DNA from: Hygrocybe punicea
Taxonomy: Eukaryota; Basidiomycota; Agaricomycetes; Agaricales; Hygrophoraceae
Reading direction: 5' to 3'
Assembly (NCBI GenBank): GCA_963556145.1
Contig: OY744473.1
Location: 3,224,001 to 3,288,000, forward strand
DNA: 64,000 bases
Of this stretch, positions 43,113 through 56,314 are shown piece by piece; position 1 is the stretch's first letter; each line of letters begins with the position of its first letter. Made by a program: the position numbers and the translations under genes. Below the pieces are notes generated by a model that was given only the letters and a program-made list of their open reading frames with translations, searched no databases and had not been told where the DNA came from.

Positions 43113-45548
43113 ATGTTGGTTCATGGTTATTGATTAAGTGGAAGCTGATGAGTCTCACAGCACAAAAGGAACTTACTCAATATGTATTCTGACTCCGGCT
43201 TGGCATCCCCAAACTCCAGGCTTCCCAACTGCCTTGGTACCCAGATGTACCATCCAATTCACCTGAATGGCCCTGAGAGGACGGAACGAATGAGAAACTT
43301 TTGGCATGTGCATACGTCTTAGACACATTGTTGTTGGCATCCAATGTGGCCATCCTGGTGATTGTGGCCATTGTGGTGGCAATAATTGTTGTTGTCACTG
43401 TCATGGTGGCAATCATCATCATCTTAAAGTGTCATTGTCATTGTCGTAGTGGTGGTGGTGTGGCCGTTGACTGGTAACTTAAGTTTTAGTTTGTGTCAAA
43501 TAAAAAATAAAATAAAATGAAACATATGTGGGTGGCAGGGTACTTCCTGTTTCCAGTTTTGTCATCCTTGGGTGCTCCATTGTCCTCATTTGGCATACAT
43601 TGGAGGTCTTGGTGGTGGTTGCAAGTGGCTTGGGTGAGTTTGGAAGTCAGCTCAGTGGCCAACTGGGCACCATTCGTTTGCAGTTCAAACTCAGTTTGAA
43701 ACCATTTCAGCCAAATCCCCAAACTGGAGACCAAACAGTTTGGTCTCAGCCACAATTTCCCAAACCAGAACCAAAATTGGCGGTTTCAGTTCGGTCTAAA
43801 CCAGGTTTGGATTGGTCTGAGACCAACTTCCCCAACACTAGAAGGTGGATTGTGACACAAGGGGGAACCAGCATTCAAAAACCTAAATGTAGGTTAGAAA
43901 TTTTCATTTTGACAAATTTGGAAACCTCCCCCTCCTTCCTAACATGGGTATATTTAATTACAGAATATACAAAAAAGGCAATCCAATCTACCTCATGGTG
44001 TTTGCATGCACCTCACACTGTCAGTTGCAAGGCACAAAGTCAAGGTTGAGGCAATCCAAATGAAACTGTACCAAGACCCAATCAGTCTGAGCATAAATGT
44101 AGCTACCCATTGAGTCTCACAGCCTGGATAAGTGCATATGGCAGCCTTGCTGCCCTCGATATTTGTCTGGCTCACTTTATTGCCACACAAACAGGCATAT
44201 ATGTCAGCCATATCCCAAGTCTTTTGTGCTCAGCTGATGTGGGTGGGTTCAGCAATTGTAAACTCTGTGTGGTTCATCCTGACATTGTAGAGAGCACGGT
44301 CCCTCTATACATGAAAACCTGACATATACAACACAACCTGATGGCACATAGAGACTCATGATGAACCCAATTGATATATGTTCGAAAATCCACTGAACCC
44401 AGATCTGGATCCAATCCACAACACAACCCGACATTCAACTGAACTAAATATGTTCTCATCGTGATGATCATTGACACCAAATCACTCCTGTACTACAACT
44501 CCCTGAGGACCCTATCTAGGGCATACCACGGGTATGGCCAAAACCGTGGTGTCACGGTCACGGGTTACATGGGTACGGTGATGGTGGTCAACTCCAACCA
44601 CCCACATTCTACCATGCACCCACCCCCATGGTGTCTGGGTGCCCAGTGGGTATGTGCCAAGGGCTGCCCACACCATCACATGGCTTGCCAACAGCAATGG
44701 AAATGACGGAAAATGACTGGGAGGGTGGTGCATCCACCCCCTGGCCTAATGTCTTTTTTACCTGTTTTTTTTCAAGCTGTCTGACCACAGATACCATCTC
44801 TCACCTCCGCCCCGCACCTTGCGTGCACGCACAACAACCAAGCACGAACATGGCACAAATGCGGCATGCGTCAGTTGACATGTACCCATTGTTTGTGATG
44901 TGTTTGTGCATGCATGGCAACCTCACAAATGTGTACTGATACGTAGATGGCATTTGCGAGGTTGCGGCACCAATGAGAGCATGGGCTACACCCACGCTCC
45001 TGTTTCCACATCCAGAATACCTCACGAGGGTGACAAACGCATCAATTGACATGTGTCTGGCCCTTGCGAGGTATCCGGCACCACAGATCCCATGGGTTTG
45101 GCCAGGACCCATGGTCCTTGCAGGTTTGGCTAGGACCCATGGGCCTCACAGGTTGGGTTGGACCTGTACCTGGTGTGGGTGCAGTGTCGACAGGTGCAGG
45201 TGTGGTGTGGGGTTGCCCTGAGACCCATGGTATGCCCTAACCCTATCACATTTCATAGAGACATTGGTCAGTTTGATATATTTCATTAGATTTGATGTTT
45301 ACCGCCTCTCCTCCTAACTAGCCTGTGCAGAGCACCACCTCGTTTAGTACTATAAAATGTAGGAATAGTTGTACCAATGATGAAAAAGTTTACTCTTCAC
45401 TCCAAAACATTCAGAACTCTTTCATATTTAGTCTCTCATCACTCCTCATTATCCCTCAACAAACTCGTCTCTACTTTATCTAAAAACTCTCCATCCAATC
45501 CACAACCCAACTGGATCTTACTTGCCATTCACTCTGGAATAGTGTTGC
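43113..45548. other. Gene-poor stretch with decayed repeats
   Basis: Contains the right-hand TAGTG-type end at about 43836, simple CAT/GTT repeats near 43370-43460, and CCCATGG/GGGTAC-rich sequence near 44540-44700 and 45080-45240. No gene could be supported on either strand. Confidence 0.35.
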
Positions 45549-45611
45549 CTAAACTTGGCTGGTCAGAAAAAGCTGATCCTGGTCCTGATGTTTTGGTGCA
45601 CAACCAGCTTT

Positions 45612-45947
45612 CTCACTGACTGATATTTGGTAGCTATGGTCTATCTTGCATATTGTCTTAATAAGGGCCTTGAAAACCTGAAGACGCACTCCAAGAGTAA
45701 TCTTGATATGATCAGGGTGTCCTGTCATGAGTTCATCAACCCATGCATGACCAGAGAGCACAGAATTGTGATGAGGAATCTTGTTGTAGTAGGCCTCAGC
45801 CCAGGCAATAGAACTTTTACAAATGAAGCCAAAGTAACCAATGATGGCAAGATTGTCAATACTAAGGCCAAAGAGGTCAGAATTGGTATCTGAGTCAGCC
45901 ATTGAGCTGGCAACGACAAAGTGTTTATCACTGATAAGCTGAGTCAA
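45612..45947 (-). pseudogene. HARBI1-like (PIF/Harbinger) transposase, N-terminal fragment
   Basis: The minus-strand frame encodes YYNKIPHHNSVLSGHAWVDE, LMTGHPDHIKITLGVRLQVF and KALIKTI, matching the region just upstream of the catalytic core of HARBI1-like transposases. The catalytic DDE part is absent: downstream the frame runs into a TAGTGTTGCC-type element end (about 45540-45610). Confidence 0.65.
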
Positions 45948-47229
45948 TCCAGAAGGAGGTGGAGTTTGTCAGCAATCTGGATGTACAGCATGTCCAAGGA
46001 AACAATCAATGTGCTTAGTTACTGAGTTGCTGAACAGGCCTAAGTTAGTAAGGTTAGTAATTAGTAAGTTAGTAAGTTAATATCCACAGCATATAACATA
46101 AACACATATAAACCTAGACATATGTTGGAGATGGAACCCCTTCAACCCAATAAGTGCATTTGAGATTTCAGTCTCCGAAGAGCAACACATAAACTGATAT
46201 TGCTTTGTAGTGCTGGACATCGCTTGGGTGCTGGACATCACTTGGGGGTGCCGGACAGGCACAATGATTGCTATTTTAAGCCAAATATTTATGATTTTCA
46301 AAGTCCATTTTGGAAGGCCTTCCCAGAAATCATGTTTATGATGCGTTTTAGGCTGTCAAGGTATGAAAAATTTTCTGGGGTATCTGCGGCATCCCTGCCA
46401 TTAAGGTTCAGCAGTGCAATTTATATCTAGGATTTGGGATTTATCCTGTGGATTCACCTCCAGTAAGTTAGTAAGTTAGTAAACAATAAATTTTTAAATT
46501 CAATCTATGAACTAGGAGTACGATAAGATGTGCAAGTGTGGGAATCCCAAAAGGGTCCTTCAATGTCTCTCTGATTCGGTATCCCCACTGGATGCATCCC
46601 GGTTACCGGATCACTGCCCCATATGTAATAGCCTCCATTGGTTGGGTCTGCATTTGGTATGGATTAGGCAGTCACACTGGCTACATCATGCTCACATGCT
46701 ACTGGTCCACTCCCTTCCTATAATTAGTGCTTAGAGGTAGTACTCCATAAAAAGAGCACAGATGGTCTAGAGGTCAGGGCAAGCGGTAGCCTTCTGATGA
46801 GATCCTTCACTGGATTGAAACCTCTTGCCCATAAAATCCTCTAACTTAGTCAGCACAGCAAGCTGGACCACGTGCACCTTATCTTTGGAGATGGTGGCAC
46901 GTGAGATGCCCTAGTGCCTGACACAGCACAAAGTGTTGACATCACCCAGAAGGAGTATTTTGTGTAAATCTTAGATTAAACTGCATTGTTCTAGCATTGT
47001 CCTAGCTGCACATTTTTCTAATGGGATATTGTTGGATAGCATGAGAATTTCTTACATTATGCTTGTGGTATGTTCTCACAAGATTTTGTTGGAGAATATA
47101 AAATCTATGGTCATTGTTCTGGTAGGATAATTTTGTTAGACTTATCCGATCATGAAATCATTTGCTAAGGTCCTCATGATGATATCGCACATGTGATTAA
47201 GTCACATCTCTACAAGCTCTCGCATCTCT
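45948..47229. other. Gene-poor stretch
   Basis: Short direct repeats of AGTTAGTAAGTTAGTAA flank 46080-46460 (at about 46035-46080 and 46460-46485). A tRNA-like sequence lies near 46755-46830. No supported coding sequence; a hydrophobic frame at 46538-46723 has no recognisable motif. Confidence 0.3.
46755..46830 (+). other. tRNA-like sequence, possible SINE head
   Basis: A good Pol III A box (TGGTCTAGAGG, 46763-46773) is followed 49 bases on by a degenerate B box (GGATTGAAACC, 46812-46822). The acceptor stem does not pair, so it is not a functional tRNA. It could be the 5' part of a tRNA-derived SINE. Confidence 0.35.
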
Positions 47230-50200
47230 ACAAGCTCTCAACACCTGTGCCACCTGGTCTCCAGCAATGCCAGCATTGTGTATACCCTGTTGGTGTGGAA
47301 GATGCTCAATGGACCCAGAAGGATTCAAGCACCAGACCAAACAGCTAGAGAGCAAGCACATGCAATATTACCCACCTTGAGCTGCTCGCGATTGTGCTCT
47401 TGTCCAGGCTGTTCCAGCTGGACTCAGTCAAGAAATGGATTATCTGCCTCTTGGATATGAACAGGACCCACCAGCAGCATTCCTGGATTCTGTGCCTGGC
47501 CCAGGTGATCTTCTAGTTGCAGATGTCCCTGGATACGACACATATGAGCCTCTTGCTGACTACTGGTATCTGAACCTGAAGATCACTCTGGATCACCTGC
47601 ACCTTCAGGAATGTCCTCCCAGGAATGCTCTGAGTCTCCAGTGCCACCTGCTCAAGCTCCTGCTGCACCAGATGAGATATTCCATGCCATTAACCCACCA
47701 GTCATATGAGATCCTGGGCACGAAGAGGACCAATACTTCCCCAAACAGCTGCCCATCAGGATACCTGCACTTCAAGAGGAGTCTTATATCTGGATGACAT
47801 ATCTGCAGGCCATTATGGGCAATGTCTTTGGCAATCTTACCTGGGAATGTGCTACTGCACAATTGAACAACACACTTGATGTTCTTTTCATGGCGGACCG
47901 ACTTCCAATTTATCCCCGGCCTGTTTGGACTCTGATTAGTGCAAGAAGAAGGCTTGGAATGGACCCCAACCTCTGGATAATCCAGTATATTGTCTGCCCT
48001 ATATGCTGGAAACATCACTCACTGAATGAATTTGAACAACTTCTCACCCGAGTGCACTGTTCTAGGCTGTACCAGAATAATCTACACACTCAAAGAAGGA
48101 AAGCGCATTTCAAATCTTATTGTTCCTCATGTGTCTATTATAGAGAGCCTTCGTTGGATGTTCATGCAACCTGGATTTGCCAAGATGGTGGCCAAGAATG
48201 CTGAACATCAGTTTGGACGCAACAACAATGAGGACTTTGTTATGCGGGACGTACATGACAGTGACATGTGGTATCAAAACACCACTGGGACAGTACACGA
48301 AATTGGCAACCGAGGAACTGTGTGAGATATCCCCAGTATCAACAGAGATGAAGCTATCAAACTCTGGTCACACCAGTTTGGGCTACAGATGACTATCAAT
48401 CTTGATTAGTCCATGACACATTGATGGATTGTTTTTATGCTGACAATTATTGATTTGATAGGTTTGGCATCTATCACAGAAGGCCACATTCTACAGGTCT
48501 GGTATATATCTCCATCAACAATCTGCCTCACGACCGTCGCAACCTTCAAGTCAACATTCTATGCCTGGTGATTACACCTGGATCCTGGAGAGCCCACGCA
48601 GCAGCAACTCAACCACACGATGGAGCCTCTGATCCAGGAGATGGTTCAACTCAATAATGGTAATCCATACTCTTCCATCCATGCCACAATGTATTGACAT
48701 GTCACAACTACACTAGGAATACAAATGGATGTTTATGGCAAGGATCCTGCCGATGTGTATGCGGATTTCATATGTGCTAATTGTGACACCCCGGCCGCTC
48801 GCAAGATCAATGGCACAGCTGGCCACAGCCACGATTTTCACCCTTGTCCATATTGCAATACCAACATCTTGAACACCGACCAACCAGAAGGGTTTGTTAA
48901 TAGTATTTCATTGCCGCCCATGCCATTCTTTGAGTTTCCACTGAAAATTTTGCATAAGCTGGACTGAAAAAGAAGATTATCCGATGCTCAAATATGCCTT
49001 TCAATCAAGATCAGCTGTGCCTCCATGGCAACATGTAATACTCTGTGACTTTGGTGTACTATGGTCCACATTCAATCTGCTTCCTGGTTGGCGTATAGTG
49101 TCAAAAACGGTCTTAGACTTCATGCATAATATATTCCTTGGTCAGTCCCTGTTTATTTCAAATTTCATAGAACATTGACGATGCACAGGTATCATTTGCC
49201 ATCTTTTCATGGAGGTCCTCTTCAAGTTGTATATGTTCTCTGGTGCAGAAGGTGCAAATTCATCAAACCAACGATTCCAGAACATTATTAACAGGGTCAA
49301 ATGGCCAAGTCATGTAACACGCCTTCCTAAAAATGTACGTACATATCCAACAAGTGTTGCTGTTATCTGAATGACCGTACATTAATGCATTATTCGAAGT
49401 TGGGTGAAAACAAGTCTCTCAAAAAGGCTGATGAATGGCAATGCATCTTGACAATTTGTCCTGTCATCCTTTGGTATGCCTGGAAGGATGAGAATAATAA
49501 CATCCCAGATGGCGAACCCCCAATTCCCCCCAATGCCAAGTCAATTCCACAGCACTCTCGTAATTTTCACTTGATATATTCTGCCATTCTCTCACCCTGT
49601 GCAGGCATTCACATGCTTAGCTGCCATCAGATCTTGATGGCTCAGGCCCGGGTTGGTCAAACATTCATTTCTCAATATTGTCGAGCATTGAAAACCCTCA
49701 GAATTCATATGATGATCAACCACCATCTCTCCATGCACTACATCAAGTTCGTCAAACATTTTGGGCTGGTGTATGGCTGGTGGTTATTCGCATTTGAATG
49801 TTTCAATGGTATGCTTAAAAAGGTTTATCACAATGGACATGACAGGGGACGAATTGAGCTGACATTGAGGCGTCATTGGGTTATGATACATTTCATATAT
49901 GAGTATCTTCTTGCACTTCCTGTTGATGCTCATCCAAAAGAGCGGGAATATATTGATCAAATTATTTGAAATCTGGCTCGGGAAAATTGAGGAGGAGTGA
50001 TGACAGAACTCGCCATCTCTCAATCTGAGGCCGTGACTGACTCCGTCACACTTCCTCAATGCTTAGGCAAACCAATCAACCTCTGCAAACATGCTCCAGT
50101 GGGGACCGTATATGCACTTCTTCTGGAATACTGTCAAAACTTATGGCTGGATCTCAACATTATCAATGACTCATCTCTTAAGGATGGAACCCCATTCTAC

Positions 50201-50440
50201 CATTCAGAGGTTTGCCGACTTCTAACTTACATTCGCAAAGATGGAATTCGATATGGATCAATGTCGAACAAATGAATGCATGCTGATTGCTATGCTTTCA
50301 TCTCAAGCTCTGGGGACAGTTATTACGATCGCTTTCCTGTTGAAATCTCTTCCCTACTCCGTGTTGAAATTGGTAACAAACCTGCTCATATCTGTGCATT
50401 AGTTCGCTGACTGTCATTGGATGCGAACATTCCACCAATG
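47230..50440 (+). pseudogene. Second tnp2-type transposase, decayed
   Basis: Fragments of one protein occur in order in changing frames: a CxxC-like N-terminal part (CQHCVYPVGVEDAQW), WMTYLQAIMGNVFGNLTWEC, SIIESLRWMFMQPGFAKMVA, DVYGKDPADVYADFICANCD with a CPYCN knuckle, TVLDFMHNIFLG, and from 49385 a longer open block (KADEWQCILTICPVILWYAW, VYGWWLFAFECFNGMLKKVY, RIELTLRRHWVMIHFIYEYL). Many stops and frameshifts separate them. It belongs to a different tnp2 branch from the 14-kb gene. No terminal repeats were found. Confidence 0.75.
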
Positions 50441-50985
50441 CCATGGGATCTATAGTAGGCTCCAAACAGTTTTACATTGAGTTTTGTGCTGAAAATCAAT
50501 AGTGCTTCAGTCTTAGGTATTCATGTATCATACGCTGATACACTTGAGGTCCTTGTGGGGACTGAGTGTGAATACGAGGTCATGGGTCTCCGAAGCCACT
50601 CAAGAGAGCTCAAACTCAAAGTGAAAGGGGAAAAGGATTCTTGTTTGTCTCTATTTACTACAGTCTTTAAATACTGAAGTAAATAAGAAAAGAAAGAAAT
50701 CAAAAATAAACTAAATCGGGGCTCAGTGGTGATACAGGTGTATCAACGCAAATGACTTTTGGGCATATGAGATCATCCCGGTGTTCATGATTGACTGCAC
50801 ATTGGCACTTATACCCATTCACTCTCAACAATGTCAACGAGAACTCTCGATTTCAATCTCATTTGATCATGTAAAAATGTCACGATGCAAATTGCAGTAC
50901 ACTACTAATGCCTTTTCAACAGCAGGGAAATGAGCCAGAGGAACTCCAAGAGGATGATGACGAGAACTGACCACAGAACATCAAG

Positions 50986-51985
50986 TCACTTGGCTGTATC
51001 ACCAATCTCTTTTTCATCGGATGATTCTACAGCTCTTTCCTTCCCCTTCCCTGTTGTGACAGCTTTCTTTCCTTTTCTCTTTGGTTTACTATTGCTTTTG
51101 CGTGTTTCTTCAGCCATGCGCTGTTTCTTGTTCTTCCAGATCTCCCTTTTCTCCTGTTTAAACCGCTTACACTTCTCTACTGCCACCTCAGGGTCTTCTT
51201 CATCTCCCCATGCCTTTCCACTTGGAATGATCTGGGTTTCAACATCATAGCACAGGTTGTCAGGTAAGCTTAGCCAGGTTTCATCTACCATCCATTGGCG
51301 TGCCTTGTTCTCTAACTTTGTTGATACCTTCAGAGGTACATCAACAGCTTCACCATGGATATGAATGGAATAACAAGGCTGTGGCTCAGGGTCAGGCCTT
51401 CTGTCAACAGTGAGGAGTAGATCCTTCATCTGTTCATCCATTGTGAGTGCTCATATTCATTCCACAACTATGAAAAGACTAACCTCTTCACTTCTATATA
51501 TCGGAGCATGTGATATGTACCTACCTGTCAACTCTCCATTCTCCTTCTCCTTGTCTGCATCATCTGACATGAGGCTAGCAACAAATGCAGCATCATACTT
51601 AGCATCAAGGAACTGTGAGTTCTTGGGTAGGTTCATTTGCTTTCTAAGTCTGACAGCAAGTTTCTTTGGGCATGTATCAGGCTGGAAACAGATTGTGTTG
51701 TTATGCACACTTACACCTTTGGCATGACTGATCAAAGTTGCTAACTTCTTCTTCTTTTCTCCAGCTGTGGCTGCAGGTGCAGTAACCAGCACTACAGCCT
51801 CCATATTACCATCGGCTGCATCTGGAGCAACCTCAACCTGCACAGGCCGATTGGGGATAACTCTTTTATTCTGTGCATCAAGCACCCCCTCCATTTGTAA
51901 TTCTTTTTGCAATGCCATGAACTTTGCCACCACACGAGCCTGCAAGTCCTCTTCACTAATGTTGTTGAGAGGAGTGGCTGAGCTA
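50986..51985 (-). pseudogene. Two-exon gene of unknown function, 5' truncated
   Basis: The exons 51985-51525 and 51449-50986 join in phase across a 75-nt intron (51450-51524, GTAGGT..TGAG). The product has an N-terminal helix (EEDLQARVVAKFMALQKELQ), a KKKLATLISHAKGVSVHNNT segment, and a very Lys/Arg-rich C-terminus (WKNKKQRMAEETRKSNSKPK) ending acidic. No ATG precedes the first exon: upstream lies a TAGTG-type element end (to about 52110), which probably displaced the 5' exon. Not recognised. Confidence 0.5.
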
Positions 51986-51989
51986 GGTA

Positions 51990-52400
51990 CGAGTCACATT
52001 CCATGTCGCTTCTCAGTTTCGGTTCTGGATTTTTTGGCAGGAACTGAATGGTTCTGTTTTGGTTTGGGCAAGAAAGGCCCAAAACTGGACTGAACTGAAC
52101 TTCCCTGACACTACTACCTTCTACACTGACACAATGGCCTGTTGCAATATGATCTACACTTGTACCAGTACAAATGGGAATTGCCTCCCTTTTTCATAAC
52201 TCACATGTCTCTGGACCCTTCCATGAGTTGATCATCTCAGGACTCTTTTGAGCACACTGTTTCAAAAGTAGTGTTGCCATGGCTCAGTCCAGCTCCGATG
52301 CAAGGTGTGAGCTTAGCTTGGCTACAGCTAACAATGGCTAACCCATATATGGGTTGTTAGCTGGACCAGACTGTTGTGGCAACAGCTAAACCACAGCTAG
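51990..52400. mobile_element. Two TAGTG-type element ends
   Basis: A short segment with CTGAACTGAAC-type repeats ends CTTCCCTGACACTA at about 52112. Another begins TAGTGTTGCCATGGCTCAG at about 52270 and is rich in AGCTA/TAGCT motifs to about 52400. Both are non-coding. Confidence 0.4.
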
Positions 52401-52904
52401 CTGTCCAAAAAAGAAAATTAATAGCAGACTGCCAAACAACCAATGGAAAAGGTCTGTCAAGGTCCAATCTCACCACACAAATGTGTGGAGCACACCACCA
52501 TGTCTAATGCCAACAGCTACAGCCACACCAGCATGTGACAACAACCAAGGTTTGACATTGGTATAGGTTTATCCATGGGTTTTCCAAAATGGGTAATGTG
52601 GGTTTGGGTATGGTGTCCTGATTTTGACACTGTGACCAACACTGTACCCATGGTTTGCGGTTTTGCATGGGTACACCAGCATGTGGGTTCTCTATTAGTT
52701 TTCATTATTTTTTTGCTAATATTTTTGTTTTTCTAAGTTAAATCTAGGATGACAACTCACTACAAACCACAACCAACAACCACCAACAACCAAATAGGAT
52801 CCATGGGTAGCCAACCTGTGGATCCGAGTCCAGTGGATTGAAAAACCCACACAGATCTGAGTAAGTAAATTTTGATTAAAAAAACTTGTGAGTTTGGATC
52901 TGGA
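52401..52904. other. Non-coding, GGGTA/TACCC-rich remnant
   Basis: Self-complementary motifs around CCATGGGT/ACCCATGG (52570-52700 and 52800-52860) again resemble subterminal repeats. It borders, and may have removed, the 3' end of the Copia element. Confidence 0.35.
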
Positions 52905-54193
52905 TCACCCATGAGTGCACTCATGACATGCCTTAATCATATTATTGAAATCCATGTTCCATACATTTCCAGCTTGCCTGAGACCATATATAGGGCATAT
53001 GAGGTGGCAAACCCATCCAGTTCCATCCTCAAATTCTGCCAGCTGTTTCATGTACAGCTCCTCCTTCACCCATCTGTTAAGGTATGTGCCTTTGATATCC
53101 ATCTGCTGAATATCCCAATCCTTGACTGTGGAATATGTGAGCAACATCCATAACATCTCGAACCGCATCACAGGAACAAATGTTCTGGTTTTGCTGAAAT
53201 CCACTCCAGGCTTCTGTGAAAACCCCTGGGCTATTAATCAGGCCTTGTGCCTAGTGATTGCACCTGTCTCATTGCGTTTCCAGTGGAAAACCCATTTGCT
53301 TCCAATGGCTTCCTGCCCCTCCGGTAAGTCTATGAGTTTCCAAATGCCCATTTCTTGTAGCTGATCAAATTCCTCTTTCATCGCTACCTTCCAGTTCTCC
53401 CCATCTATGGCTTCCCTGGCCTCCCTTAAATCCAATGGGTCCTTGTCAGTGAGACTGCTGTCCTGCTGCATTGTGCTTAAGAATGCATATGCAATGGTTG
53501 TTTCTGCACTAACCTTTTCCTTTTGTTTCGCTGCAGATGATTCTGTTGGTCTTCATACATCAAGCAGTTCGCATATCTTGTGTTGTGTCAATTGTGCACA
53601 TGGGTTGTTTAGCTGTCAATAATTGCAGTTGACTCCTCATGTTGCTCTTGGTGGGTATATTATTTTGTTTTCTGGTCTGCAAATGGCCCTGTCCAGTGTT
53701 GGATCCGGTGCCTTCATAGCAGGTTCTGGTGATTCTGTTGCAGGTTCCAGTGGTTCCAGAGTTTGCGAGTCATCGGATTCACTCTGCTCCCCCTCAAATT
53801 GCAAACCCAGTAAGTCGGATACAATCTGGACTTCCTGCAATGCCCCATCCTCATGAAATGCAACATTCCATGACATTTTAACAGTCCGCGTTGTGGCATC
53901 ATAGTATTGGATAGCCTTCTGCAACTCCACAAATCCTATGAACTTCATCTTAGCTGATTGTGGTGCCAGCTTCAATCTCTTTCTGCCTTGATATAAGACC
54001 CAAACATCACATCTGAACTCCCAGAAATGCGATATGTCTGGCTTCCTGCCAGTCCAGGCTTCATGCGGGGTCATTCCATCTAGAGCCTTGGTGGGGGATC
54101 AGTTTAAAATGTATGCCCATTTCCCACATTGCAGCTTCCAGATGGAATGTGGGCAGGTTTTTAGCGATCAACATCGTGCAGGCTAACTCCAGT
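52905..54193 (-). pseudogene. Copia Pol, integrase end to reverse transcriptase
   Basis: After the element B insertion the frame resumes with LELACTMLIAKNLPTFHLEA, passes a stop near 54070, and continues with MTPHEAWTGRKPDISHFWEF (integrase C-terminal side). It then encodes the reverse transcriptase entry (WKVAMKEEFDQLQEMGIWKL, AIGSKWVFHWKRNETGAITR), and in another frame DIQQMDIKGTYLN and YGLRQAGNVWN. The YVDD active site is not reached. Confidence 0.8.
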
Positions 54194-54376
54194 AATAGGC
54201 GCCTTCAAATCATGCGGTGGGACACGCTGTCAGGGTCTATGTTGAACAGCCGGCAAAAGCCTGGCATACCCTCTGAGTTCGGAGTATGAAACAGATATAT
54301 GGCAAACAACGTAGGAAAACGCAGAAGGGCAATCGATAACTCACCTTGTTGTTCACCTCCATCCACCAAACGACCC

Positions 54377-56134
54377 CGCATGCCTCCGAAAGGAAAGCAG
54401 AAGCAAACCCCTGGGGCTGCTGTCGAGACCTTCAAGGTTTCCTGGTCCGATTCGCATGATTCATCCAGGACTGAAAGGCTCATCGACTGGCTGGATGAAT
54501 ACCCTGCGGAGCGACACATGCTGTTTTCCGATTCGACTCAAGATGCAAGAGCTGAAGGGCGTCGTCAGGATGTTGGCAAAACACAGAAATCCGTGTATCA
54601 TGCAATGATTGCACAACACGTCTTTGGAAATGACCGAAATCCTGATTATCTGCGGCACTACCAAGCAAACCCCGCCAAGTTCGCAAAATCGGTTGCGGAT
54701 CGAATTACTACGTATGTGCAACCTGTTTCCATCTTTTTCCGCCTTTTTCCTTGGTGCTGATGCCATCAATAAAGTCTCAAGAAGAAATATTGCGAGAAAT
54801 GTACACTCCTCGGCTCCACAGGTTCTGGCTTGACATGGGAGCAGTTAACTGTGCACCCGGAGCACCAGAATCTTGCGAGTGAGTGTTCTCAATATTGCAG
54901 GCCTGAAAATGGGACTGATTCAAAGACGGATGTCTTAGTGAAGGTTCAGCACGATTTTCCGTGGTTTTCTCATCTGCATGGCTATTGGAGATCCATTCCA
55001 AGTTACAACCCTCATGTTGTGTCTTCACAACCAGGTCAAGATCTTCAAGTCGAAGCGCACACGCTGCTATTTCCCAATGCAGCGCACATAGCGCCACCTG
55101 ACGATATGATGACTGATGGCCAGGATGCCGAGGTTGTTGAGGAGCAGGTTGACAGAGCCACGCTGCCTGGTGAAGAAACTCTCCCTTTTGGGCATATGGT
55201 CTCAGCTCCGAATAACCCCTGGATGGTAATTCCACCCCACCCCTTGCAGGCTCCATATCCGTCATTGCCATCATCGCTATTTGAGTCATCTTTCCAGGCA
55301 TCAGCAGCAACTCAGCCCATAAGAAATCCATCTTCTAATCCACCCACACCGCCCAGTCCATTCATCCATTCGCCGGAAACATCTGGTCCATTTGATTTCT
55401 CCACCCTGCGTCAACTTGAGTTTCGTCATGCATCTACATCATCATCCCCTCGTTATTCACCCTATCCGAGCCCAATCCCATAGCCCATCACACCATTAAT
55501 GAGTGGTTCACCTGCCGCCACACCTCCTCCTGAACCTGGCCCCTCCAGTGCTGTTTCCACGCAGCGTCCTTTGCTATGCACACCTGCACGAGGCCGTGGT
55601 GGTTCCGCACCTCCACATGGCCCTCCTCATGCAGGTGGATGACGATCTCATTCAGAATTCGAGCAACAAATCCCAGGTGGAAATCTAGATAACATTTACA
55701 TGGCTACTGTGGACATGATGGATCGGAGGAAGGAGCGTGAACATCAACGAATCATGAAGGATGCAGAGGTCAAAATTGAGAAGTACAGAACAGAACGTCT
55801 GCGACTACGTTACTCGACTTCGGCAATGGAGTGGGAGAAAGAGCATATGGAGATCCAGGCAAACAAGGCTCGTGAACAGCAAGACGCCCAGGAGAATATC
55901 CTGAAGTTATACATCCAGTACGAGCATCTCCGCTCTCAAAACCAAGGCCAAACACCTGTTTCAAACCAAATGGTTGGATTTCCGCCCCCGGCTCCGCCCC
56001 TCCATACACTGGTTCCAAATCTGCAGTTAACGCCAGACCAACAGGGCCTTGATCTTACCGGAGCTGCAGGAACTTCTGAGGGTGGTGATTTATATGGAGC
56101 AGATGAAAGCAGGCATTCTGGTGGGATGGGTTAA
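54377..56134 (+). pseudogene. ORF2 (Myb/SANT-like accessory) of Harbinger B
   Basis: Starts MPPKGKQKQTPG. The SANT-like exon has VSWSDSHDSSRTERLIDWLD and LFSDSTQDARAEGRRQDVGK. An intron of about 63 nt (donor GTATGTG near 54712) leads to KKKYCEKCTLLGSTGSGLTW. DFPWFSHLHGYWRSIPSYNP parallels the DNA segment in element A. The frame then holds a TAG at 55481-55483 and a TGA at 55640-55642 but is otherwise open to 56134, through a Pro/Ser-rich stretch and a coiled coil (EHQRIMKDAEVKIEKYRTER). Two nonsense codons in one frame mark a fairly recent loss. Confidence 0.75.
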
Positions 56135-56314
56135 ATTTGTTTTGTCTGCGTCGTGTACTATGTTTTTTTGTCTCTTTCGGTCTCAATATACATGTTATAG
56201 CCAAAAAATCGCTATTGGGACGGTTAATCGTACAGAGGTATGTACATGTAGCGCGAAAAGGAGTGAAAAAAAAATCAGACGGTAAAAAAAGAAAACACAT
56301 GTCATAAATGAGAT

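Noticed and set aside
46755..46830. Functional tRNA gene
   Set aside because: The acceptor stem does not pair and the B box is degenerate; kept only as a possible SINE.
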